The position numbers were made by a program, and so were the translations under genes. DNA of 64,000 bases from Opitutia bacterium UBA7350 (GTDB lineage Bacteria; Verrucomicrobiota; Verrucomicrobiia; Opitutales; Coraliomargaritaceae), in assembly GCA_949524905.1 (NCBI GenBank), contig CATINC010000007.1:186001-250000 (forward strand), given 5' to 3'. Shown here piece by piece: positions 1 to 8,315 of the stretch. The notes under the pieces are model-generated. The model saw nothing but the letters and a program-made list of their open reading frames with translations. It ran no database searches and was not told where the DNA came from. Within the stretch, counting starts at the first letter, position 1. Each line of letters opens with the position of its first letter.

Positions 1-1
1 C

Positions 2-238
2 GCTTTTAAAGGCTATCTTGAGCGGGAGGCTAAGCAGATTGAGAAATTGCGCCATATCGATAAAGTGCTACTTCCGGAAGCAATGGATTATCATGCGGTA
101 CGGGGCCTGCGGAACGAGAGTGCTGAAAAACTGGCAGCGATTAAGCCACGAACCCTGGGGCAGGCCAGTCGTATAAGCGGCGTCAATCCTGCGGATATCA
201 GTATTTTATTGGTCTATTTGGAGGCGCGTTCAAACTAG
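2..238 (+). CDS. mnmG: MnmG (GidA) C-terminal fragment
   Basis: C-terminal 78 residues of the FAD-dependent tRNA wobble-uridine carboxymethylaminomethyl modification enzyme. The gene begins before the window; frame 2 is open from base 2, so the TTG at 47 is not the start. The segment beginning FKGYLEREAKQIEKLRHI and ending in a VNPADISILLVYLEARSN-type tail is the typical MnmG C-terminal helical domain that contacts MnmE and tRNA. Its usual partner rsmG (gidB) is not adjacent; it lies 33 kb downstream. A G-C hairpin without a T-run follows at 247-265. Confidence 0.88.
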   Translation, partial: AFKGYLEREAKQIEKLRHIDKVLLPEAMDYHAVRGLRNESAEKLAAIKPRTLGQASRISGVNPADISILLVYLEARSN

Positions 239-624
239 TTTGCTAGCCCGAGCTCAGTGCTTGGGATGCAATCTCTTGCAAGCGATTGTTCAAGGGTCCG
301 TAAGGCTGACAAGGCGGCTTCGGCAAACGATACAACTAAGCCAGATGGCATACGTGCCTGGATATTTCATGGTCCTAGGCATGACCGCATAATTTGGCTA
401 ACGAAATCTTGGTTGACTTGCCTGTTAGATAGTTTTCCGGGGGAGGAAATGCGTAACATTCCTGTAACATTCGAGGAGCTTTTGTTACGCCGAAGTGATA
501 ATGCTGATATCTTGGGCTAAAAGGATTGTCCTTATGGTCTACATACACAGCAAATTTGATACTATGTTACAAAACTAAATGCCTTACAAGTGTAAGCTAG
601 GTTTCGTAACAAACTCAGATCACC
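239..624. other. Intergenic region upstream of the TonB receptor
   Basis: 386 bases with no convincing gene. It holds a hairpin at 247-265 (CCCGAGC / GCTTGGG, loop TCAGT, one G-U pair, no T-run) that may be a weak mnmG terminator, the 11-bp Pho-box-like repeat at 451-472, and further TGTTAC/GTAAC words at 483, 565 and 606. An open frame from a GTG at 257 to 520 runs through the repeat, resembles nothing I recognise and is not called. Confidence 0.5.
451..472 (+). promoter_or_regulatory. Pho-box-like 11-bp direct repeat before the TonB receptor
   Basis: GTAACATTC at 453-461 is repeated exactly at 464-472, a period of 11 bp. This gives GCGTAAC-ATTC-CTGTAAC, the 7+4+7 layout of PhoB-family half-sites (consensus CTGTCAT-N4-CTGTCAT). 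The following -10 is unclear; TGATAAT at 496-502 is the best match but is farther away than usual. The receptor gene starts 150 bases downstream. Confidence 0.5.
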
Positions 625-3600
625 ATGAATACTGCAACTCTCGTTAAGTTATCTGTCTTGCTTGTGGGCGTAATTGCTGCAAGTGGCTTATGGGCTCAAA
701 AATATGAAGGACATTCAGAACGAGAGCAGGCGGCCGAAGATACAGGATCTTACAGGGCAGTAACAGCTGCCGAATATGTCGCGGATGCTTTAAATGAGGC
801 TGTTATTAAGTCCGTTGATAAGGAGATTGAGGAACCGTCCAAAGCGGAGATCATCGAGACAGATAAAACCGTGCAAGTCACGCCTACAAACTTAGAGGAA
901 AGGCAGGCGGTAGGCGGTATTACGGGACAAGTCTTCGATAAAGAAAATGCTGAGCCCTTGCGTGGTGTTGCAATTGTGATTCTGGAAACCGATTTTGGCA
1001 CCATTACCGATGCTCAGGGCGAGTATCGCTTCAATGATATTCCCGTAGGCGCCTATACTTTAAGTTTCATCAAAAGCGGATACCTTGAGGCGAATATCAC
1101 GGACACTAAAGTGATTACGGGCGAAGAAAAAGTATTGGATTTTGCGATGCCGCCCCGCCCAATTGAAATGAGCGATGACGTTTATGAATTACAGGATTTC
1201 ACGGTCACCGCTGAAGAGGTAAATGATATGATGATGAAATTGGAAATCCGGATGGCTTCGAGTGAAGCCCTAGAGGTATTTTCATCCGAAGATTTTTCAA
1301 AGTTTGTTGCGAGCGACATTTCAGATGCGGTTAAACGTGTGACTGGGGTAACGATACAAAAGGGAGGCTTTGCGGTCATTCGCGGCTTAGACGAAAGGTA
1401 TAGCAGCACGCTTTTTAATGGGGCGCCTTTGCCCAGCCCAGATCCGGAAAAGCAATCGGTTCCGCTAGACTTATTTCCAAGTGAAATTGTTTCTAATTTA
1501 ATTGTATCAAAAACCTTCACACCGGGACAGCCGGGCAACTCAACAGGCGGCAGCATTCTCATCCAGTCCGCCACCTTTCCTGACGAGCTAGGCTTTAATG
1601 CAGATGTTTCCTATAAAACTGGATTTAATACAAATGCTGAGGATGCATTTTATGGAAATGGAGGCCGAGAGAAGTTTGATATTGACTTTAACAATCTGGG
1701 ATCTTTTTCGAATGAATATATTGCCGAAAATTATAACGTTCTCTCCGGCAGGCTAACGCCTGAATTAGAAAATGCGAAAATGGATGAATCCATTAAATTG
1801 AAGCTCTCATCGGTGATGGAGCGCACGCGTTTATTTGCTTCGCTCAGCCAATCAAAAAAATACCGTTCCGTAATCGGGGAAGAAGAGAAGCGCAAAGGAT
1901 TGCCAGGATTTGTAAGCTTTATGGGAACTGTTTTCAATAGCGGCGATTTAGCCTTGGGAGAATTAACCGACACCTCCGGTCGTTATGATACAAATGCCTC
2001 CTCATTTGAGGACAGAACCACCTTTTACTTTACCGCAGAGCAAGACATAGGATCGGGTGGCAATCACAGCATTGGTTTTGTTGGGTTTAAGAATGCAGAA
2101 GATAAGATAGGAGGGCGGAGTTTTTCTAACGGCACCTTTGAAAACTTCGACCCAAACCGTAATGGGGCGCTAGACGAAGGAGACATACTTGGAACAGGAC
2201 TCTCTGGTCCAGGGCAGTTTACGAGCTCATTTTTGAGTGCATTTTATGGAAGTAACATTATCCAGCAAAACTATAACGATTTTCTCAATTCCTCACTCTA
2301 CAAGCGGAGTCAATATGAAGAAAGCAGAGAATTGGAAGTGGCACAAATTTACGGGAAACATCTCATTTCTGGATCAGAGCACAGCAAAATTAAGACGCTC
2401 GAAGTAAATTGGCTATGGAGTGATTCTAATACAGAACAAATAGAGTCTGGCGCAGTAAACGTAGCAGGCTTCCAGCTACCAGATAATAACTACATAACTG
2501 GGGGAGATACTGAAGGAAGTATCAATGATTTTACAACACCATCTGTTTCATGGCGTTTAACAAACGAGTCACAGGAATTTAGGAGGATGAGTTTTGATAT
2601 TAATAAAGAGAGTTCGCTTGCTTGGAATTTGGGGTTTTCCACAGAGGAATCTGAAAGGGAGTCGAAGCAAGAGTATTATCCTTTGAGCAAAAGTTTTGTA
2701 GAATATCAGGATATTGGTAACACGAGCCAAAGTTATTCAACTCCAGAAGGAGCGTCGAATCATACCTCAAATTCAGGGTCGGCATGGGGCGATCTTTCTC
2801 TTGCGGTGGATCCAGCCGCAAAGGCAAATAGCAGCCGAGAGATCGTAGATTATTTCATATCTAGCACCGCGCAGCTTTTTGAAAGCATTGAATTAAAAAT
2901 AGGACTCCAGTACGAAGCGATATCCATGGAAACTCAAACAGTTCCGGGTGTCTCGGGTACGAATTTCTTCAACTCAGACATTTTAAGGAAGGGAACAACC
3001 TACGATTCGTCATCACCTGCTTTTGCAAATCATCAAATTTTGGGTTATGATGATGCCCTTGAGATTGATTTTAATGAAATGATCGACGAAAATCATCTTC
3101 TGCCATCTGTCATTTTTAACTACAGGCCTAAAGAAGGCATTCGTTTGCTTGCGGGTTATTCCGAGACGGTTACTCGCCCCTCATTCAGAGAATTTACTTT
3201 TTTAACGACACAAGACCCTATGACCGGGGATTATTTTACCGGAAATCCACTTCTGGAAACATCCAAAGCAAAGAATTTTGATTTTAGAGCGGAATTATTA
3301 AATGATAATGGCGATATGCTTGCAGCTGGGCTCTTCTTAAAAAACATCTCGAAGCCTCTCGAAAGAACTATGCTTTCAGGTTCGGATGCGACATCCGAAA
3401 TATTATTCAATAACCCCAATGATGCCACCGTTAAGGGCATTGAGTTTGAGGCACGCAAACAATTGGACTTTATTCAATTGCCGATATTCAGGCACTTAAC
3501 TCTAGGCGGCAACCTAGCGTTGATAAGTTCTGAGGTTAAAGTGATGGACAGCATCCGTGCGGTGCACGAGGAAGGATTTGCGCTTGCTGGCACGGGACCT

Positions 3601-4029
3601 AATCCAGTGATGATCGGGGGAGATTACTTTGCAAATGCCAATACCGGAACCGCAGATGGTTTTAAAACTGAGCGGGCGCTTGTAAACCAACCCGATTGGA
3701 TCTGTAATCTATACCTTTCATTCGAACAACCCGATTGGGGGACGAGTGCGACATTATCGGTCTTTTCGCAAAGCGAGATGCTGCTAACGGCTTCATTCAT
3801 CACGCAAGGAAAGATCACCCCAGACCGCTACATGGCTTCATTTGAAGACGTGAATTTTTCATTCACCCAAGAAATCAATGATTCCTTAAGCTTTAATTTC
3901 TCTGTAGTTAACATTTTGGATAGCACTCGAGAGATCGTTTATGATAAAGAACTTTTTACTGATGTGTTGCCCGAAAGAGCTTTTACCGTTGGGCGTTCAT
4001 TCAGTGTATCGCTCTCCAGTTCTTTCTAG
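625..4029 (+). CDS. TonB-dependent outer-membrane receptor
   Basis: Outer-membrane active transporter of 1134 residues, energised by TonB-ExbBD. In order: signal peptide about 1-24, a linker of about 70 residues, a carboxypeptidase-regulatory-like beta-sandwich (about 98-176, with GEYRFNDIPVGAYTLSF), a TonB-box-like DFTVTA at 191-196, a plug domain (about 210-320, with VIRGLDERYSSTLFNGAPLP), then a long beta-barrel ending in aromatic SVSLSSSF. The N-terminal domain is common in Bacteroidota and Verrucomicrobiota receptors. No SusD partner follows; instead a secreted beta-helix-like protein and a PEP-CTERM protein do. The substrate cannot be read from sequence. The Pho-box-like repeat upstream and the PhoBR-like pair 9 kb downstream make a phosphorus compound a reasonable guess. 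Confidence 0.92.
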   Translation: MNTATLVKLSVLLVGVIAASGLWAQKYEGHSEREQAAEDTGSYRAVTAAEYVADALNEAVIKSVDKEIEEPSKAEIIETDKTVQVTPTNLEERQAVGGITGQVFDKENAEPLRGVAIVILETDFGTITDAQGEYRFNDIPVGAYTLSFIKSGYLEANITDTKVITGEEKVLDFAMPPRPIEMSDDVYELQDFTVTAEEVNDMMMKLEIRMASSEALEVFSSEDFSKFVASDISDAVKRVTGVTIQKGGFAVIRGLDERYSSTLFNGAPLPSPDPEKQSVPLDLFPSEIVSNLIVSKTFTPGQPGNSTGGSILIQSATFPDELGFNADVSYKTGFNTNAEDAFYGNGGREKFDIDFNNLGSFSNEYIAENYNVLSGRLTPELENAKMDESIKLKLSSVMERTRLFASLSQSKKYRSVIGEEEKRKGLPGFVSFMGTVFNSGDLALGELTDTSGRYDTNASSFEDRTTFYFTAEQDIGSGGNHSIGFVGFKNAEDKIGGRSFSNGTFENFDPNRNGALDEGDILGTGLSGPGQFTSSFLSAFYGSNIIQQNYNDFLNSSLYKRSQYEESRELEVAQIYGKHLISGSEHSKIKTLEVNWLWSDSNTEQIESGAVNVAGFQLPDNNYITGGDTEGSINDFTTPSVSWRLTNESQEFRRMSFDINKESSLAWNLGFSTEESERESKQEYYPLSKSFVEYQDIGNTSQSYSTPEGASNHTSNSGSAWGDLSLAVDPAAKANSSREIVDYFISSTAQLFESIELKIGLQYEAISMETQTVPGVSGTNFFNSDILRKGTTYDSSSPAFANHQILGYDDALEIDFNEMIDENHLLPSVIFNYRPKEGIRLLAGYSETVTRPSFREFTFLTTQDPMTGDYFTGNPLLETSKAKNFDFRAELLNDNGDMLAAGLFLKNISKPLERTMLSGSDATSEILFNNPNDATVKGIEFEARKQLDFIQLPIFRHLTLGGNLALISSEVKVMDSIRAVHEEGFALAGTGPNPVMIGGDYFANANTGTADGFKTERALVNQPDWICNLYLSFEQPDWGTSATLSVFSQSEMLLTASFITQGKITPDRYMASFEDVNFSFTQEINDSLSFNFSVVNILDSTREIVYDKELFTDVLPERAFTVGRSFSVSLSSSF

Positions 4030-4131
4030 TTTTTAGGGTTAAAGTTCGCTTGGGGCTTATTGGTTGAGGGAATAATAACATATCTGTTAATTGCATGGTT
4101 TTAGGCTTTTCAGGCAATCCAGGCAAAAGAC

Positions 4132-4186
4132 TTGTGACCTGCATTTTCCCCTATTGTCATGAAACTGTAACAAGTAGTTGCTAATT
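4132..4186 (+). promoter_or_regulatory. Pho-box-like promoter of the beta-helix protein operon
   Basis: TTGTCAT (4154-4160), GAAA, CTGTAAC (4165-4171) form a 7+4+7 direct repeat with 11-bp period, very close to the classical Pho box. A further TTGTGAC at 4132-4138 is 22 bp (two periods) upstream. A TGCTAAT -10 candidate (4179-4185) begins about 8-10 bases after the box, the spacing expected when the box replaces the -35. The start codon at 4244 would have a leader of about 50 bases. This is the best of the box-like sites in the window. Confidence 0.6.
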
Positions 4187-4243
4187 TGTCTACGTGCGAA
4201 ACGCACACATTAACCAACTAAATAAGATTCAATTAAATTAATT

Positions 4244-5761
4244 ATGAAAAAAAATCTGATCATATCTGCACTGGTCGCTGCTTCGGCAACAACTGCGTGG
4301 AGTTATACAAACGTGACAACTGATGTCACTGGAAGCACTACCTGGAACACCGCTGGATCTCCTTACATCCTTGATGGCGTTATCTTCGTTAAAAACAACG
4401 CTACTTTAACTATAGAGCCAGGTGTAATCGTACGTGGTCAACCACGTGACGCTGACAATCAACCTGGTTCACTAGTAATTACTCAAGCCGGAACAATTGT
4501 TGCCGATGGCGACCCCAACAATCCAATTATCTTCACCACAGCTGCAATCGATGTTAATAACGACAATATTGCTGATTTTACCACTGTTACTGAGACCGTT
4601 GATGGTGAGGATGTATCAGAAGACATACTTACACGTTTTACTGGCACAGAAGCATTCCTAGACAGTGATCCTGCTAACAGCCCGCTTGCACCGACAGATG
4701 CTAATGGTGCTTCAAGCGAAAGTTACTGGGGAGGTCTTGTTATTCTGGGGGAAGCGCCCACAAATGTTGGTACAACTGGAGGAGATGGTGTTTCCAATGC
4801 AACTCCAGCATTAGCACACATTGAAGGCCTTACTAAATCAAATGATACTGTTTACGGAGGACACAAGTTTAACGACAATTCGGGTACGCTCCGTTATGTG
4901 TCTGTTCGTCACGGTGGTGATGAGATCGGAACAGGTAATGAAATCAACGGCATCACACTTGGTGGTGTAGGCGCTGGTACAACACTTGAATATTGTGAAG
5001 TTTATTGCAATTTTGACGATGGCTTCGAATTCTTTGGTGGTACCGTTAACACCAATCACTTGGTAGTAACTTACGCAGGCGACGACCAGTTTGATGGCGA
5101 CCAAGGTTGGACTGGAACGAACCAATATTGGTTTGCTGCTCTTCCTTATTTCACAATTGGCTCTAAGAACGGTGATAAATGCTTTGAGTTTGATGGTGAC
5201 GACGGCAATACTGCTGGAACTGCACACCTTACTGATTCAAATGGTAATCTTATCAACTATGCAGATTACACCGTTTATAATGCAACAGTCATTGGTGCAG
5301 CAGCTTCTGCTAGTAACTCAGTATCAGTTAACGGTGCAATCAACCTTAAAGCCAGATTTGGTGGCTCTATCTACAGCAGTTATTTCTACGAAACAGGCGT
5401 CCCTGCCATTGACAGCGTAAGTCCTGTTACAGGTGCACACTTAGTGGAAAATAGTTTTGTTAGTGCTGCAAGCGGCTATGTTGCAGCTGTTACCACTGCA
5501 CTCACTAACGCAGATACCAACACCGGCAATGTCGTATCTGCCAGCTCTCCTACGCTGGAAGGCTCCGACCAAACTTGGGGCGGTACAAATACACTTAACC
5601 CTCGCTTTTCCTTTGGCTTCAGTGGTCAGGTGAATACTATTGATGAACAGCAAGGCGCTGAAGACAATAGCTATGTTGGCGCCTTCGACCCGGATACAAA
5701 TCTTACACTCTGGACTACTGGATGGACCGTTCTTAACACTTCCGGTGTGCTTGTAGACTAA
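4244..5761 (+). CDS. Secreted beta-helix-like protein paired with the TonB receptor
   Basis: 505 residues with a clear signal peptide (MKKNLIISALVAASATTAWS). The mature part has the repeats LTIEPGVIVRG, SYWGGLVILGEAPTN, GTLRYVSVRHGG, NGITLGGVGAGTTLEYCEVY, DDGFEFFGGTVNTNHLVVTY. I recognise these as a family frequent beside TonB receptors in Bacteroidota and Verrucomicrobiota, often annotated only as hypothetical or lipoprotein. The repeated short strands fit a right-handed parallel beta-helix, and the Asp-rich loops (GDDQFDGDQGW, FEFDGDDGN) may bind divalent cations. It would be exported and possibly surface-bound. It is probably co-transcribed with the PEP-CTERM gene 43 bases downstream. The leader lacks a Shine-Dalgarno sequence. 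Molecular function unknown. Confidence 0.85.
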   Translation: MKKNLIISALVAASATTAWSYTNVTTDVTGSTTWNTAGSPYILDGVIFVKNNATLTIEPGVIVRGQPRDADNQPGSLVITQAGTIVADGDPNNPIIFTTAAIDVNNDNIADFTTVTETVDGEDVSEDILTRFTGTEAFLDSDPANSPLAPTDANGASSESYWGGLVILGEAPTNVGTTGGDGVSNATPALAHIEGLTKSNDTVYGGHKFNDNSGTLRYVSVRHGGDEIGTGNEINGITLGGVGAGTTLEYCEVYCNFDDGFEFFGGTVNTNHLVVTYAGDDQFDGDQGWTGTNQYWFAALPYFTIGSKNGDKCFEFDGDDGNTAGTAHLTDSNGNLINYADYTVYNATVIGAAASASNSVSVNGAINLKARFGGSIYSSYFYETGVPAIDSVSPVTGAHLVENSFVSAASGYVAAVTTALTNADTNTGNVVSASSPTLEGSDQTWGGTNTLNPRFSFGFSGQVNTIDEQQGAEDNSYVGAFDPDTNLTLWTTGWTVLNTSGVLVD

Positions 5762-5804
5762 GTAACTAAGGCAAAGTTAAAACTGCTTAAACGAAAATTC
5801 TAAT

Positions 5805-6602
5805 ATGAATAAATTAATAACAACATTGGGGGCTTTTGCGGCTATTTCTGCCGTTGCGAATGCTTCCACGCTTGTTGCGGGCTGGGATTTCTCCCAAACG
5901 CAATCTGCTAATACAACAGCAGCTCAAAACGCCCTACAAGGCAGCTGGAGTGCAAATTATACTTACTTAGGGGAAAACACTACCTCAGCTAATTATAATG
6001 CTGCTGCAGCCTATGGCACCGTATACTGGGATGGTTCTTTTGGATCTACCAATACTAACTATTCTGCTACAAATGCTACAGCTTCCGTGTCAGGTAAAAC
6101 AACTCCTTCTGGACTAAATAGCAATGCCTCGCAGAGCTTTAGTACGTTTAACGCGAGTTCTTCCTACACCGCATTGCGGAACTCAGGACAAACGATCGCG
6201 CGTGATGCAACCCTCGGCCTTATTGACGATGTAGCAATAACCTTTAAGTTATCTGCTAGTACTGTGAGTAACTCTTGGGCACTTGCTCTAGCTGCACTCG
6301 ACACAGATGGCGCTACTATCGGAATTGAGGCATCAAAAACAGGCGCATTCTCAGGCGAAGAAACTGATTTTGGCTCGTTGTCGGTAACGACTTCAGATGC
6401 GGGTTATACAACCAGCTTCTCAAGCATGGGAAATACGCAAGATCTGTATGTGCGTTTCAGCGCAAGCAATGTTACAGGTGGAACACTCAGCCTCGATAAT
6501 GTAGGTTTTAGTGCAACTGCAGTACCCGAGCCATCAACCTATGCTGCTATCTTCGGAGTGATTGCAATTGCTTTTGCAATCGTTCGCCGTCGCAGAGCAT
6601 AG
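5805..6602 (+). CDS. PEP-CTERM sorting-domain protein
   Basis: 265 residues: signal peptide about 1-20 (cleavage near VANA-S), a Ser/Thr/Asn/Ala-rich low-complexity body, and a canonical C-terminal sorting signal at about 240-265: VPEPSTYAA, a hydrophobic helix, then RRRRA. Such proteins are processed by an exosortase (not in this window) and delivered to the cell surface or extracellular matrix. The body includes LVAGWDFSQTQSANT near the N-terminus, typical of verrucomicrobial PEP-CTERM proteins. It lies 43 bases after the beta-helix gene and is followed by a strong terminator, so the two form a short operon. Confidence 0.9.
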   Translation: MNKLITTLGAFAAISAVANASTLVAGWDFSQTQSANTTAAQNALQGSWSANYTYLGENTTSANYNAAAAYGTVYWDGSFGSTNTNYSATNATASVSGKTTPSGLNSNASQSFSTFNASSSYTALRNSGQTIARDATLGLIDDVAITFKLSASTVSNSWALALAALDTDGATIGIEASKTGAFSGEETDFGSLSVTTSDAGYTTSFSSMGNTQDLYVRFSASNVTGGTLSLDNVGFSATAVPEPSTYAAIFGVIAIAFAIVRRRRA

Positions 6603-6631
6603 TTTGCAAATTACGGCTTAGTAGCTTTACT

Positions 6632-6667
6632 AGGCACCCGCTCTACATAGGGTGGGTGCCTTTTTTA
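6632..6667 (+). terminator. Rho-independent terminator after the PEP-CTERM gene
   Basis: AGGCACCC (6632-6639) pairs perfectly with GGGTGCCT (6654-6661) across a 14-base loop and is followed by a run of T. It closes the 4244-6602 operon and separates it from the gene at 6694. Confidence 0.85.
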
Positions 6668-6693
6668 TTATAAAAGTTAATGAATAAATTCTT

Positions 6694-7392
6694 ATGATTA
6701 AATTATTTAAGCTAACATTAATATTTCTATTCTTTGGAGTCATTCTATGTAACGCGGATTCGAAAGCTACCTATGATGATTCCAGCAATTGGCCCTTTAG
6801 GCTTTCATATTTGGGCGGATACAATGAAGGCTCAAATATTCCCGATAAGATAAAGTTGCCCGGAGTACTGATAAGAATAGAAAAAGAAAAAAATCAAAGT
6901 ATTGCACTGATCGACTTCGGCGGAGAGGGCATTTACAAAATCCCGGTAGAATTTACTGATTTAGCTGAAAGAGCAGCTGCAATCAAAGAAGGGCGAGCCA
7001 CTAAAGCATGGCCAAACCACACCTTCCTTTTGGCGAACAAGTGCATTTTATCTGCAGGAGGCTCCATTGGCTTATTAAAAGCAGATACCATGAGCCAATA
7101 CCAAGGCATTATTTACTTACCCATTAACGAAGAAGATCTAACAGGATTAGACGAAGTCCTTGAAAGCGTTCCAGCTAATTTACGCGAGGGAAAATTATGG
7201 GTGATACTTCCGGACTTTAATTACCAGGATCAAAAACTAATCGATAGCTTATCTAAAGAGATCGCGTCATACGATTTTGCTATGCCAAGAAGTTTTTTAT
7301 CTAAAGCCTTGATTTGGTCACTGCACTACGATCATTCGAAATCATTCATTTTAACTGATCTCGATGGGAAAATCCTCAATCAGAGAGACTAG
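6694..7392 (+). CDS. Hypothetical exported protein
   Basis: 232 residues with an N-terminal signal sequence (hydrophobic 4-19, FKLTLIFLFFGVILCNADS). The Cys is not preceded by a good lipobox, so it is more likely a signal peptidase I substrate than a lipoprotein. The mature part begins with a short beta-rich segment (IRIEKEKNQSIALIDFGG), followed by a region with alternating strands and helices. The end, SFILTDLDGKILNQR, resembles the closing strands of thioredoxin-like folds, but no CxxC is present, so a redox role is not supported. It has an A/T-rich upstream region (TATAAA at 6669-6674) after the terminator and converges with the next gene. It is probably part of the surface island; function unknown. 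Confidence 0.6.
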   Translation: MIKLFKLTLIFLFFGVILCNADSKATYDDSSNWPFRLSYLGGYNEGSNIPDKIKLPGVLIRIEKEKNQSIALIDFGGEGIYKIPVEFTDLAERAAAIKEGRATKAWPNHTFLLANKCILSAGGSIGLLKADTMSQYQGIIYLPINEEDLTGLDEVLESVPANLREGKLWVILPDFNYQDQKLIDSLSKEIASYDFAMPRSFLSKALIWSLHYDHSKSFILTDLDGKILNQRD

Positions 7393-7464
7393 GCAACACA
7401 CTAACAGGAATTTATTCCGTCGAGTGTAGCGTTGAACAGAAATTCTGTGACATTTAATACTGGA

Positions 7465-8190
7465 CTAATCACGATGTGCGGGCGCTCGATTTATATGCTT
7501 AATCACCTTAGTAGATGTACCTTTTTGAGCATTTCCCGGGATAATAGGAAGTACATAATCTGCTGCAGGACTGAATAAGTCGTTTGTGTAGTTTTCGGAA
7601 ATTATAGAGCGCGTACTAGAATTGTCATTTCGGTTGTGAAGTTTGGAAATATTGGACTTTTTAAACCGAATTACTTTCTTAGGCATACGAGCTGATGGGG
7701 GAGTTTTACTGGCAGTTGCTAGGTATGTAACCGCTTGTTTTGCGGAACTTTCAATGAGCAGCGGTAAAGGGGTTTCGTCTGCCGCTGTTAGCGTGATGCT
7801 TCCTTCTTGATTTTTCCAAGAGTAAATTATTTTTTTCGAGTCCTCATCAAAGCTTACGATGACAAAATCATTGGAGGTATCGCCCCCGATAAGCCACTTT
7901 GACTGTTTTGTTAATGAATCATAAATACTAAAAGAGTAATGGTCGCCAACCTTTAGAATACCCGAAAGAGAGAAGCGACCGCCATGGGAATTTGGAGCTC
8001 TTTCAGGGCTACTCGAAAGCGTTTTAGCTTTTATCGATGCTGGAATAAATGGGGATTGGTTTGCCAGTTGCTTAGCACCATACAGTTGCTGCATTGCGGC
8101 AATAATTGAAATAGAAGAGATGGTTAATGCGAGTTTGAGCATCACTAGGCTGGGTATTTTTAAAATATAATAGTTACATTCTTTTAGCAT
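7465..8190 (-). CDS. Hypothetical membrane-anchored or exported protein
   Basis: 241 residues from the ATG at 8190; a TTG one codon earlier is less likely. The N-terminus has a hydrophobic stretch at about 13-35 (SLVMLKLALTISSISIIAAM). A short beta-rich core follows: FSLSGILKVGDHYSFSIYD, KQSKWLIGGD, then FVIVSFDEDSKKIIYSW. This pattern of a value object plus a state of being stored is seen in periplasmic proteins of Opitutae, but I cannot name the family. The C-terminal 90 residues are polar, basic and probably disordered. It lies 126 bases downstream of the LolA-like gene on the same strand and may be co-transcribed with it. Confidence 0.55.
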   Translation of the reverse strand: MLKECNYYILKIPSLVMLKLALTISSISIIAAMQQLYGAKQLANQSPFIPASIKAKTLSSSPERAPNSHGGRFSLSGILKVGDHYSFSIYDSLTKQSKWLIGGDTSNDFVIVSFDEDSKKIIYSWKNQEGSITLTAADETPLPLLIESSAKQAVTYLATASKTPPSARMPKKVIRFKKSNISKLHNRNDNSSTRSIISENYTNDLFSPAADYVLPIIPGNAQKGTSTKVIKHINRAPAHRD

Positions 8191-8230
8191 CAAACTCTTA
8201 TCTTAAAAAGTGATCCAGCGACGCTAATTG

Positions 8231-8248
8231 GCAACATCTTGGTAACAC
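8231..8248. promoter_or_regulatory. Pho-box-like 11-bp repeat between the reverse-strand island genes
   Basis: GCAACAT (8231-8237) and GTAACAC (8242-8248) share AACA at positions 8233 and 8244, an 11-bp period, as in the two upstream boxes. Read on the plus strand it matches the other boxes in orientation, which is opposite to the gene starting at 8190. It is therefore either an operator-type site, functional in reverse, or a chance match. Confidence 0.3.
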
Positions 8249-8315
8249 TCTAAGTTTGGGAAATGGCGGGTCAATTTAAAGATAACGCAAGCGTGATTTT
8301 ATCAGGCCAATTAAC

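Noticed and set aside
257-520. 87-codon open frame starting with GTG after mnmG
   Set aside because: No ribosome site, no recognisable motif, and the Pho-box-like repeat lies inside it; more likely non-coding.
5091-5420. Second plus-strand frame inside the beta-helix gene
   Set aside because: Low-complexity shadow frame; the beta-helix frame has the family motifs.
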